This document shows, piece by piece, positions 17,507 through 26,193 of a stretch of 64,000 nucleotides of DNA. The stretch is from NCBI GenBank assembly GCA_025808375.1, contig CP061009.1, positions 3,782,001 through 3,846,000 on the forward strand, in the 5' to 3' direction. The position numbers and the translations under genes are program-made. Every line of letters begins with the position of its first letter. The first letter of the stretch is position 1. Source of the stretch: Duncaniella muricolitica (lineage in GTDB: Bacteria; Bacteroidota; Bacteroidia; Bacteroidales; Muribaculaceae). The notes below the pieces were generated by a model. It saw nothing but the letters and a program-made list of their open reading frames with translations. It searched no databases and was not told where the DNA came from.

Positions 17507-18448
17507 ATGATAACAACATCCACAAGCCCAGACATGCATAAACCATCCCGATCCTCAGGCGGCTTTCTCATCGGAAACGCCTGCATACTGCTCGCCACTA
17601 TATTCTGGGGCGTCAACGTCTCCGTCACCAAAGCACTCATCCCCGACTGGATGACAGCCAACGGCATCGCCGCCGTGCGTCTCATAGGCGGAGCCGTGCT
17701 GCTGTGGCTTACCTCACTGTTTGTCAGGTGTGACCGCATAAAGCGCGGCGACTGGCCGCGGCTCGTGCTCGGAGGAGTGGTCGGGCTGTTTCTCTTCATC
17801 TTTCTCTTTGTCACCTCACTGCGCTACGGCAACCCCATCGACATCTCCATCATCATGACACTCCCGCCCGTGTTCGTGATACTTATCGGCGTCATCTTTC
17901 AGCACAGACGGCCGTCGATGCTCGAATATGTCGGCGTGGCGGTATCTTTTGCCGGCGCGGTGACAGTGATTCTCGCAGGCCAGGGGGGCAAGAACGGCAG
18001 CGACAATCTGCTCGGCGACATTCTTGCCGTGGCTTCGACCTTGTGTTACGCCTTCTATCTCGTGATACTCGAGCGGCCCTCGGCCACCTATCGTCCCGTG
18101 ACAATGCTCCGATGGGTGTTTCTCTTCGCGGCCATCCCGGGACTGCTGTTACTGCCCGGAATGCAGCATTTGCCCATACTCCACACAGCCGAGGCCACGC
18201 CTTGGATTGAAATCGGCTTCATACTACTGTGTCCGACATTCATAGCCTATTTTCTCGTCCAGCCGGCCATCAAAAACATCGGTTCGGAACTCGTGTCGCT
18301 CTACCAGTATCTCCTGCCGGCATTCGCCACCATCTCGGCCGTACTCATGGGTCTCGACAAACTGAAATGGATACAGGTGCTGGCCATGGCCATTATCATA
18401 GCCGGAATGGTTCTCACCAACATCGGCAAACGCCGGAAACAACATTAA
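17507..18448 (+). CDS. EamA/DMT-family transporter
   Basis: 313 residues with about ten hydrophobic helices arranged as two EamA repeats: the first starts GNACILLATIFWGVNVSVTKAL, the second NLLGDILAVASTLCYAFYLVIL. Drug/metabolite-transporter superfamily exporters of this type move amino acids or other small metabolites across the inner membrane; the substrate is not predictable. Start at ATG 17507 (an alternative at 17534, MHKPSRS). It stands alone between tRNA-Pro and the insertion element. Its stop lies 13 bases before a dispersed hairpin repeat that probably served as its terminator before the insertion. Confidence 0.92.
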   Translation: MITTSTSPDMHKPSRSSGGFLIGNACILLATIFWGVNVSVTKALIPDWMTANGIAAVRLIGGAVLLWLTSLFVRCDRIKRGDWPRLVLGGVVGLFLFIFLFVTSLRYGNPIDISIIMTLPPVFVILIGVIFQHRRPSMLEYVGVAVSFAGAVTVILAGQGGKNGSDNLLGDILAVASTLCYAFYLVILERPSATYRPVTMLRWVFLFAAIPGLLLLPGMQHLPILHTAEATPWIEIGFILLCPTFIAYFLVQPAIKNIGSELVSLYQYLLPAFATISAVLMGLDKLKWIQVLAMAIIIAGMVLTNIGKRRKQH

Positions 18449-18461
18449 CCCCATCGGGAAA

Positions 18462-18503
18462 GGGGATACAAAAGGTCAAAAGTCTCAAAAGAAACAAAAG
18501 TCT
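18462..18503. repeat. left arm of dispersed hairpin repeat flanking the IS remnant
   Basis: It starts GGGGATACAAAAGGTCAAAA and continues GTCTCAAAAGAAACAAAAGT. It is the near-perfect inverse of 19926-19967; without the element between them the two arms would make one long stem-loop, as still seen in related form at 33674-33748. Confidence 0.85.
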
Positions 18504-19925
18504 TATTTTTATTTGTCAGCATAACACAATGATTCGGTAAAAATTACCGAAGTAGTTGAAACTTAAGTTAATATATCGAATTGTCAAATACAAATGAATC
18601 GCCAAAACGTTCATTATAAAAACATTAGACAATATGAACGTATTGGCGATTCTCAAAGACTTCACCTTTCGGTGTAAGTCGGTATTTGAAAATACTACAA
18701 CCAAGATGAGCAAAAGGTTCCTCAACTGGCTGATTTTAACAATACGCACTGTGGCGGTGATTCCGGGCAAAGTCAATTTTACCCGGCTGTCGCGCTATGG
18801 CGGTCGTACAGCCAAGACCTTTGCCTCCAATTTCAAGACATCCGTAGACTGGATGAAAGTCAACATAGGTATGGCGCAGGATTGTTTTTGGGCCGGCCGA
18901 TGACATGGCAGTGGCAATCGATCCGTCCTTCATTTTCAAAAAGCAGGCAGACTGACGTATGGCATAGGCCGTTTCTGGTCTGGGGTGGCACAACGTGTCA
19001 AACGCGGTCTGGAGATAATGGCGATCGGGGCAATAAGTCTGAGTAAACATACATGCGTGATGCTCGGTGCTGTCCAGTCACCGAACTTCAGGACTCTTGA
19101 ATCTGAGAAACAAATGTCAATGCTTGGCTGGTATGTGGCACTTGTCAGGTCAAAGGCGACAGAGCTGCTCTCACTGACGGATATTCTGGTTGCCGATGCC
19201 TTTTTTTCTCCAAATATGAGTTTGTAAATGAAGTGATTGGCATGGGATTTCGATTTGTCGGGAGATTACGTGCCAACTCATATCTGAGGTATCTGGCCAT
19301 ACCGGATTCCTCCGCCCCGCGAAGACGCGGCAGAAAGAAAAAAAGTATGGAGAGAAAGTGGATTTCTCCAACCTTGACATGTCCGTGTTCACTTCATTCA
19401 TATATGAGGATTCCAAAGGAAACAAAACCCGATGTCACACGGCGGTCGTACATTCGAGGGCATTGAAACGCGACATCCGTATCGTGGTCTGTCCGGTTGA
19501 AAACGCAGAGCCTCTTCTTTACTTCTCTACCGACACCAATATGAGGCCTGAAAAGATCATCGGTTTCTACCGCACCCGCTTTCAGATTGAGTTCGGTATA
19601 CGCGATGCCAAGCAGTTTACCGGACTTCAGTCACAGCAGACCCGCGACAGGGAGCGGCTTGACTTTGCGTTCAATCTTTCCTTCACAGCCCTCAATGTCT
19701 GCAAAGAGGTCATAAGGAAGGATTATTCGGATCTTTCGGTAGCGCAGTTCAAACGGCTTATGTTTGAATCTTATATCGCCTCAACAATTATTTCGACTTG
19801 CGGAAAATCTCCGCATCTCAAAATAATTAAGAAAATAAATCATCGGTTGGCTCAGTTAGCGGCTTAGCCAAGGCTGAACAACCTCAAATTTTACCGAATC
19901 ATTGTAACAGACAACTAAAATAAAA
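18504..19925 (+). mobile_element. decayed IS4-type insertion element
   Basis: About 1.4 kb bounded by imperfect inverted ends that share ACAATGATTCGGTAAAA (left about 18526-18543, right inverted about 19889-19905), plus a weaker outer match rich in TTATTTT and TTGTC. Inside is a transposase broken into several frames. No clear target duplication can be named because both flanks are arms of an inverted repeat. Probably immobile. Confidence 0.8.
18634..19867 (+). pseudogene. IS4-family transposase, frameshifted
   Basis: Successive pieces in different frames: MNVLAILKDFTFRCKSVFEN (from 18634), then RVKRGLEIMAIGAISLSKHT (near 18991), MGMGFRFVGRLRANSYLRYL-like (19233-19370), and an intact C-terminal piece (19358-19867). 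The last has the IS4 YREK signature, Tyr-x2-Arg-x3-Glu-x6-Lys in FYRTRFQIEFGIRDAKQF, and ends at a stop near the right inverted end. At least two frameshifts and a stop inactivate the gene. Some of the shifts could in principle be sequencing errors, but several independent ones make true decay more likely. Confidence 0.85.
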
Positions 19926-19967
19926 AACTTTTGTTTCTTTTGAGACTTTTGTCCTTTTGTATCCCCC
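19926..19967. repeat. right arm of dispersed hairpin repeat
   Basis: AACTTTTGTTTCTTTTGAGA followed by CTTTTGTCCTTTTGTATC, inverse of 18462-18503. It is followed directly by a smaller inverted repeat built on CGAGAG (19968-19998) just past the stop of the convergent kinase gene. Confidence 0.85.
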
Positions 19968-20000
19968 TCGAGAGACTTTTGTATTCCCTCCCCGAGAGAT

Positions 20001-20681
20001 TTACTCAGGCAATATTTCTCGGAGGCGGAGGTAGCTCTTGACCAGCTCGACGATTTTGGGCATGGGCATGAGCGAGGTGTCGATGGTGAGGTCATAGCTT
20101 GAAGCGTGCCCCCACTCCTTGTCGGTGAAGAAGTTGTAATAGTCGGCACGCCAGCGGTTGGTGCGTTTGGCCATCGCCTCGGCCTTCTCGGGGGTCAGAG
20201 CGTCGGCTCGCGCCGTGATGCGTCTGACACACTCCTCCATCGGGGCGTGAAGAAAGATATTGATTACGTTAGGACGGTCGCGCAATATGTAGTCGGCGGT
20301 GCGGCCCACCACAACAAACGAACGCTTCTCGACCTCCGACCTGAGAAAATCGCTCACTGCCTTATAGAGCGAATCGTCGGTGATGGAGCCGCCTCCGGTG
20401 TAGTAACACATCGGGGTCACACCCATTGTGAACGAGAATATGCCGTGGAGAAACGACGGGAAACGCTCGTCTTTCTGCTCGAAAAACTCCGGCTCTATGC
20501 CGGCGAGCTTGGCCGACTCGGCCAGCAACTCCTTGTCGTAGTAGGCGATGCCCAGCTCGTCGGCGAGGGCGCGGGCCAACTCGCGTCCTCCGCTGCCAAA
20601 CTCGCGTCCGACGGTGATTACAAACGGCTTGCCGTCACGGGCCATAGCGGTCGGCGTGGTGTCTATATCGGTAGGTTTCAT
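20001..20681 (-). CDS. cytidylate kinase-like protein (AAK_26 type)
   Basis: 226 residues from the ATG at 20681 (MKPTDIDTTPTAM); a longer frame to 20768 would run through the poly-A leader and adds implausible sequence. A P-loop-like GREFGSGGRELARAL near residue 24 and the nucleotide-kinase fold identify the cytidylate-kinase-like family (ITVGREFGSGG, YYDKELL, RADYYNFFTDKEWG). These proteins are widespread in Bacteroidota and Firmicutes; the substrate is not established and it is distinct from Cmk. Divergent from the isomerase gene at 20798 with a shared promoter region between. Confidence 0.85.
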   Translation of the reverse strand: MKPTDIDTTPTAMARDGKPFVITVGREFGSGGRELARALADELGIAYYDKELLAESAKLAGIEPEFFEQKDERFPSFLHGIFSFTMGVTPMCYYTGGGSITDDSLYKAVSDFLRSEVEKRSFVVVGRTADYILRDRPNVINIFLHAPMEECVRRITARADALTPEKAEAMAKRTNRWRADYYNFFTDKEWGHASSYDLTIDTSLMPMPKIVELVKSYLRLREILPE

Positions 20682-20746
20682 AGTCCAATTATCTTTTATT
20701 AAGACCAAAAATATAAAAAAAATCCCACGCGTCCAAGAATTTTTCG

Positions 20747-20754
20747 TAACTTTG
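20747..20754 (+). promoter_or_regulatory. -7 box TAACTTTG upstream of the isomerase operon
   Basis: TAACTTTG lies 43 bases before the GTG start at 20798; the -33 region is A-rich without a clear TTTG. Probably drives the genes from 20798 through mutL. Confidence 0.55.
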
Positions 20755-20797
20755 AAGCCAAATTGCATAATTCATAACTCTAACACCGCCAACACAC

Positions 20798-22189
20798 GTG
20801 AAAGTCAAGAATATAATACTTTTAGGCATAGTGTCGCTCCTGGGCATATCGTATGCCGTAGCCGCCATTGACAATTCGGCCGAGGAAGTGGCCTGGGTTG
20901 TGGGCGATCAGCCCATCTGGAAGTCTGACATCGAGGAGGCTTACCAGTCGATGCTCTATGAGAAGACCCCCATCAACGGCGACCCCTACTGTGTGATACC
21001 CGAGCAGCTCGCCATCGAGAAGCTCTATCTCCACCAGGCCGAGCTTGACACTATCGAGGTGTCGGAGTCAATGGTGATGCAGCAGGTCGAGATGACCATC
21101 AACAACTATGTGGCCCAGCTTGGCTCGCAGGAGAAGGTCGAGCAGATGTTCAACAAGTCGCTCCCCGCCATCCGCGACATGCTCCACGAGATGATTTCCA
21201 ACCGCTCGAGAGTGCAGCAGGTGCAACAGAGTCTGGTCAAGGACATCAAGGCCACTCCGTCAGACGTGCGCCGCTATTTCGACAAGATGCCCGAGGACTC
21301 CATCCCCTACGTGCCCCGCAAGGTGGAGGTGCAGATACTCACCGCAGCCCCGGCCATTCCGCGCGAGGAAATCGATAATGTCAAGGCCCGTCTGCGCGAC
21401 TACACCGACCGCATCAACAAGGGTGAGAGCGATTTTTCGACCCTCGCCATCCTCTATAGCGAAGACCCCGGCTCGGCGGCCCGAGGCGGCGAGCTCGGCT
21501 TTGCCGGCCGCTCGACCTACGTGCCCGAGTTTGCAGCCGTAGCCTTCAACCTCAACGACCCCAAGAAGGTGTCGAAGATTGTCGAGACCGAGTATGGCTA
21601 CCACATAATCCAGCTCATCGAGAAGCGCGGCGACCGTATCAACGTGCGCCACATACTGCTGCGTCCGCGCGTGGCCGAGAAAGACCTCACCGACGCCGTG
21701 TTGCGCCTCGACTCGCTCCGCACCGACCTAATCGACAAGAAAATACCCTTTGAGGAGGCCGTAGCCGTGCTCTCCAACGACAAGGACACCCGCAATAACC
21801 GCGGCGTGATGGTCAACTCCAACATGAACTCGGACGACTACAACACCGCCCGCTTCCAGATGTCGGAGCTCCCCCAGGAGATAGCCAAGGAGGTCAACAA
21901 CATGCAGCCCGGCGACATCTCGCAGGCCTTCATCATGAAAGACCCCAAGACCAACCAGGACATCGTGGCACTGGTCAGACTCACCGCCCGCATCGAGGGT
22001 CACCGCGCCAATCTCTCGGACGACTATCAGCTCATCAAGAACCTCTGCGAGCAGTCGCGACGCCAGCAGTTGCTCGAAAAGTGGCTCGACAAGAAGATTG
22101 CCGACACATACACACGCATCGAGGACGGATGGCGTGACTGCGAGTTCTCTCACAAAGGCTGGATCAAAACAGGCACATCCGACAAATGA
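20798..22189 (+). CDS. SurA/PpiC-type periplasmic peptidylprolyl isomerase
   Basis: 463 residues starting at GTG (MKVKNIILLGIVSLLGISYA, a signal peptide). A SurA-like N-terminal chaperone domain (WVVGDQPIWKSDIEEAYQSM, about residues 30-165) is followed by two parvulin domains. The first is canonical (YSEDPGSAARGGELGFAGR with TEYGYHIIQLIEKRGD); the second (from VRHILLRPRVAEKDL) has lost the GGELG-like core (DTRNNRGVMVNSN) and is probably structural. It folds outer-membrane proteins. The ATGA overlap (22186-22189) couples it to the OstA-like gene, itself an LPS-transport type protein, consistent with an envelope-biogenesis operon. Confidence 0.92.
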   Translation: MKVKNIILLGIVSLLGISYAVAAIDNSAEEVAWVVGDQPIWKSDIEEAYQSMLYEKTPINGDPYCVIPEQLAIEKLYLHQAELDTIEVSESMVMQQVEMTINNYVAQLGSQEKVEQMFNKSLPAIRDMLHEMISNRSRVQQVQQSLVKDIKATPSDVRRYFDKMPEDSIPYVPRKVEVQILTAAPAIPREEIDNVKARLRDYTDRINKGESDFSTLAILYSEDPGSAARGGELGFAGRSTYVPEFAAVAFNLNDPKKVSKIVETEYGYHIIQLIEKRGDRINVRHILLRPRVAEKDLTDAVLRLDSLRTDLIDKKIPFEEAVAVLSNDKDTRNNRGVMVNSNMNSDDYNTARFQMSELPQEIAKEVNNMQPGDISQAFIMKDPKTNQDIVALVRLTARIEGHRANLSDDYQLIKNLCEQSRRQQLLEKWLDKKIADTYTRIEDGWRDCEFSHKGWIKTGTSDK

Positions 22190-24240
22190 GAGCTCCGGTC
22201 GCAGCCATTGTGGCCGTAGCACTCGTTTCGCTCCCGGCCATGCTCGCCCAGACGCCCAAAAACGGCTCGGCCAAGGCTCCGGCAGCTAAGGAGAAGAGCG
22301 CGGCCCGTGACCGCAAACCAGTCATACGCCCCACCATACCCCAGGCCGACCGCCACGAGCCCGGAAAGGTGTTTGTCGAGTATGCCGAAGTGCTCGACAA
22401 GCCGCTCGGCACCGACGTACAGATACTTGTGGGCAACGTGCAGTTCAGAAAGGGCGACATGTTCATGTATTGCGACTCGGCCCGCTTCTATGAGGAATCA
22501 TCCTCGCTCGAGGCCTACAGCAACGTGAGGATGGAGCAGGGCGACACACTCTTTGTCTACGGCGACGAGCTCTACTATGACGGCACGACCGAAGTGGCCG
22601 AGCTGCGCGCCTATCCCGGCCGCGACGTGAGGCTCATCAACCGCGACGTCACTCTCACCACACCGGTATTTTTCTACGACATGCCCCAGGATATGGGCTA
22701 CTATATGGTCGGAGGCAAACTCGATGACAAGACCAACACACTGACCTCCGAGCAGGGTTTCTATTACCCGTCGACCAAAGACGCGTTCTTCTACCTCAAC
22801 GTCGAACTCACCGGGCCCGACAAGAACGACACGCTCAAGATGTATACCGACTCGCTCACCTACAACACCAACACTGCCATAGCGCAGCTCATGTGCGAGA
22901 CACTCATCACGAGCAAGGACGGGGAAATCAACTCCACCTCGGGATATTACGACACACGCACCGGCATCGCCGACCTCTACGAGCGGTCGAAGGTCCACAT
23001 GAAGCGTGGCAATACCCTTACGGGCGACACGCTCTTCTATGACCGCGACGGCGGTTTCGGCGAAGCGTTCGGCAACATGATACTCACCGACTCGGCCCGT
23101 CAGTCGTCCATACTCGGCGACTACGGCTACTATGACGAGCTGATAGACAGCGCGTTTGTCACCGGCAACGCCCTGGCCATGGAGTATTCCCGCTCCGACA
23201 CCCTCTATCTCCACGGCGACACCATCACCGCATGCATGGACCCCTCCGACTCGACCAAGATCACCAACGTATATCACCGCGTGCGCTTCTTCCGCAACGA
23301 CATCCAGGGTCTGTGCGACTCCATGAGCATGGTGGAACGCGACTCTATATTATATATGTATTACAATCCCATCGTCTGGAACGGCGACAAGCAGGTGGTG
23401 GGCAACGTCATATGGGTGCATCTCTCCGACTCGACAGCCGACTGGGCGCGGCTCCCCGAGATGGGACTCATGTCGCAACACATCGGCGAGGACTGCTATA
23501 ACCAGCTCTCGGCCTCCGACATGACCGTGTGGATGGCCGACTCGACCATTAGCCGGCTCTATGCCGAGGGCAATGTGCAGACCATAATGTTTCCGATGGA
23601 AAACGACTCGACCTACAACAAGTTTTCCTACACCGAGAGCTCCTACATGGACGCTTACTTTGAGGACAACACTCTGCGCCGCCTCATCATGTGGCCCGAG
23701 ACCACCGGCAAGGTCACTCCGCTCTATCTGGCCAAACGCAACAGCTATTACCTGCCAAAATTCCGCTGGTATGAGCCGCTGCGCCCCATGTCGCCGGCCG
23801 AAGTCTTTGAATATCCCGCCGAGATGGCCGAACTGGCCCGACAGAACATACTCGGACGCATGAGCAAGACCGCTCTCACCGCCCGAGGCCAAGCCACAGG
23901 CAAACCGGCCCCGCAGGTGCCCGTAGCCAAACCCGACATCCCGACACTACCGGCCGACTCGGCCGCCGTGACAGCCGACTCGCTCACGGTCACCGGCGAC
24001 TCGATACACATGACACTGCCCGACTCCGTAGCCGTGGCAGCCGACTCGCTCACTCTGCGGACCGACTCCATAGCCACTCACCCCGAGACAGTCGTGCCCG
24101 ACAGTGACGGCAACGTGACACCCGACAGCAGTGACAGCCCCGACCCGTCAGGCGACCCCGACAGCGACCCTGCGGCTGCAACACCCACCTCCTCCTCGAC
24201 CACCGTAACCAAGCAAGAAGAGGAGGATAACGATGAGTGA
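22186..24240 (+). CDS. OstA-like protein (LptA/LptD-N beta-jellyroll repeats)
   Basis: 684 residues: signal peptide (AAIVAVALVSLPAMLAQ), a basic Lys/Ala linker, then OstA-type repeats such as VQFRKGDMFMYCDSARFYEESSS, NVRMEQGDTLFVYGDELYYDG and GDTLFYDRDGG up to about residue 560. A low-complexity tail rich in Asp, Ser, Pro and Thr (many ADSLT units) ends the protein. The OstA fold carries lipopolysaccharide; no C-terminal LptD barrel is present, so this is the soluble or periplasmic relative found in Bacteroidota, role inferred. The Asp/Ser repeats (DSAAVTADSLTVTGDS and similar) may be a flexible spacer. Its end overlaps mutL by eight bases. Confidence 0.9.
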   Translation: MRAPVAAIVAVALVSLPAMLAQTPKNGSAKAPAAKEKSAARDRKPVIRPTIPQADRHEPGKVFVEYAEVLDKPLGTDVQILVGNVQFRKGDMFMYCDSARFYEESSSLEAYSNVRMEQGDTLFVYGDELYYDGTTEVAELRAYPGRDVRLINRDVTLTTPVFFYDMPQDMGYYMVGGKLDDKTNTLTSEQGFYYPSTKDAFFYLNVELTGPDKNDTLKMYTDSLTYNTNTAIAQLMCETLITSKDGEINSTSGYYDTRTGIADLYERSKVHMKRGNTLTGDTLFYDRDGGFGEAFGNMILTDSARQSSILGDYGYYDELIDSAFVTGNALAMEYSRSDTLYLHGDTITACMDPSDSTKITNVYHRVRFFRNDIQGLCDSMSMVERDSILYMYYNPIVWNGDKQVVGNVIWVHLSDSTADWARLPEMGLMSQHIGEDCYNQLSASDMTVWMADSTISRLYAEGNVQTIMFPMENDSTYNKFSYTESSYMDAYFEDNTLRRLIMWPETTGKVTPLYLAKRNSYYLPKFRWYEPLRPMSPAEVFEYPAEMAELARQNILGRMSKTALTARGQATGKPAPQVPVAKPDIPTLPADSAAVTADSLTVTGDSIHMTLPDSVAVAADSLTLRTDSIATHPETVVPDSDGNVTPDSSDSPDPSGDPDSDPAAATPTSSSTTVTKQEEEDNDE

Positions 24241-26179
24241 CATTATACGCCTTCTGCCCGACTCCGTAGCCAACCAGATAGCGGCCGGAGAAGTGATACA
24301 ACGCCCTGCTTCGGTAATCAAAGAGCTCGTCGAAAACTCGATAGACGCCGGAGCCACGGCCATCACAATAATACTCAAGGACGCCGGACGCACGCTCATA
24401 CAGGTAATCGACAACGGTTCGGGCATGAGCGACACCGATGCGCGTCTGGCCTTCGAGCGTCATGCCACAAGCAAGATAGCCAAGGCCGACGACCTGTTTG
24501 CTCTCAACACCATGGGATTTCGCGGCGAGGCCCTGGCCTCGATAGCCGCCATCGCTCATGTCGACCTGCGCACCATGCTCCATGATGCCCAGTTGGGCAC
24601 ACGGCTCGTCATCAACGGTTCAAAGGTCGAGAGTCAGGAACCCGAGGCCTGTGCTCCGGGCTCCAACATGATGGTCAAAAACCTGTTTTTCAACACCCCG
24701 GCCCGACGCAAGTTTCTCAAGAAGGACTCGGTCGAGATGAGTGCCATCATGAGAGAGTTTGAACGTCTCGCGCTTGTCAACATCGGCGTGGACTTCACCC
24801 TCATAAGCAACGACACCACTCTCCACTCGCTCATGCACGGGTCGATGAAGAAGAGAATCTGCGACCTCTTCGGCAAAAATCTCGACAAGCAGCTCATACC
24901 CATCGAGACCGACACGTCGATAGTGAGCGTCAACGGATTCATCGGTCTGCCCGAAAACGCACGCCGCCGTAATCAGTTGCAATATTTCATGGTCAACGGC
25001 CGCAACATGCGTCACCCCTACTTTCACAAGGCCGTGATGCAGTGTTACGAAAAGCTCATTCCGGCCGACGCGCAACCCAACTATTTCATCAATCTGCACG
25101 TCGACCCCGAGACCATCGATGTAAACATTCATCCGACCAAAAACGAGATAAAGTTTGAAAACGAGCAGGCCATATGGCAGATACTCACCGCCGCCATACG
25201 CGACTCGCTCGGCCGCTTCAACGTAGGCCCCGTGCTCGACTTTGACCAGGAGGACGCGCCCGAGATACCCGTGTTCAATCCCGAGACCGAGCGGATGCCC
25301 GAGCTCGTGATTGACAACGAGTACAACCCCTTCAGCGAACCGGTGCCCCTCCCTTCCGACATCCTCGGGCCCGAATTTTCACGCCCCGTGTCACACACGG
25401 CCCGGCGCGAGGCCTCGCAGTCGTTCCGTCAGTCAGGACGCGACGTCTCGACAGGCTCACGCGCCTCGGTGGCCACCGACTGGGCCAAACTCTATGATGA
25501 CTTCATGCGCAAGCGCGACGAGGGACTCGCAGCCGCGCCCGAGACCACAGCCGAGTCGTCACAGCCGGCTCCCGCGCCGCTCCCCATCGAGGCCGGGCAC
25601 ACCATGCACTCCCACTCCGAAGGCAACGCCTACCAGTATAAGGACTCATATATCCTCACCCCCTCGCGCGACGGACTCATGATCATCGACCAGCACCGCG
25701 CCCACCTGCGTGTGCTCTATGACTCATATATCGCCAAGGCCGGCGAACAGGAGTATGTAGCCCAGGCCACGATGTTTCCCGACGTGCTCGAGCTCTCCGC
25801 GGCCCAGAGCACAGTGCTGGCCGACATACGCACACGCATGTCGGAACTCGGTTTTGTCATCACACCGCGTGGCGGCAACACCTGGAGCATCGACGGCATC
25901 CCATCGCAGATGGCCGACACTCCAGCGCGCGACATGGTGCTCGCCATGATCGACAACATCTCCTCGACAGGGCTCGACCCGGCCTCGGCAATGTATGAGC
26001 AGTTTGCCCTCTCCATGGCCCGCGCCGGAGCCATACGCCGCGGCCAGCCGCTGACTGCCGACGACATCGACCGCCTGCTCAGCGACCTCTTCCGCTCCTC
26101 CTCGCCGTCGTTCACCCCCGACGGCAAGAAAATCTTCGCCATCATATCCACCGACTATATAACCCGCCTCCTGGGCTGA
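24233..26179 (+). CDS. mutL: DNA mismatch repair protein MutL
   Basis: 648 residues. GHKL ATPase motifs are intact: ELVENSIDAGA (about 27-37), IDNGSGMSD, MGFRGEALASI, and the transducer domain with VDVNIHPTKNEIKF. A variable Pro/Ser/Glu-rich linker (about 370-450) leads to the C-terminal dimerisation domain. There the segment corresponding to the endonuclease motif DQHA-x2-E-x4-E reads DQHRAHLRVLYD: both Glu positions are changed (Leu and Asp), so nicking activity is doubtful. It overlaps the OstA-like gene by eight bases and ends 14 bases before the DUF4105 gene. Confidence 0.97.
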   Translation: MSDIIRLLPDSVANQIAAGEVIQRPASVIKELVENSIDAGATAITIILKDAGRTLIQVIDNGSGMSDTDARLAFERHATSKIAKADDLFALNTMGFRGEALASIAAIAHVDLRTMLHDAQLGTRLVINGSKVESQEPEACAPGSNMMVKNLFFNTPARRKFLKKDSVEMSAIMREFERLALVNIGVDFTLISNDTTLHSLMHGSMKKRICDLFGKNLDKQLIPIETDTSIVSVNGFIGLPENARRRNQLQYFMVNGRNMRHPYFHKAVMQCYEKLIPADAQPNYFINLHVDPETIDVNIHPTKNEIKFENEQAIWQILTAAIRDSLGRFNVGPVLDFDQEDAPEIPVFNPETERMPELVIDNEYNPFSEPVPLPSDILGPEFSRPVSHTARREASQSFRQSGRDVSTGSRASVATDWAKLYDDFMRKRDEGLAAAPETTAESSQPAPAPLPIEAGHTMHSHSEGNAYQYKDSYILTPSRDGLMIIDQHRAHLRVLYDSYIAKAGEQEYVAQATMFPDVLELSAAQSTVLADIRTRMSELGFVITPRGGNTWSIDGIPSQMADTPARDMVLAMIDNISSTGLDPASAMYEQFALSMARAGAIRRGQPLTADDIDRLLSDLFRSSSPSFTPDGKKIFAIISTDYITRLLG

Positions 26180-26193
26180 CCCACCTCACACCG

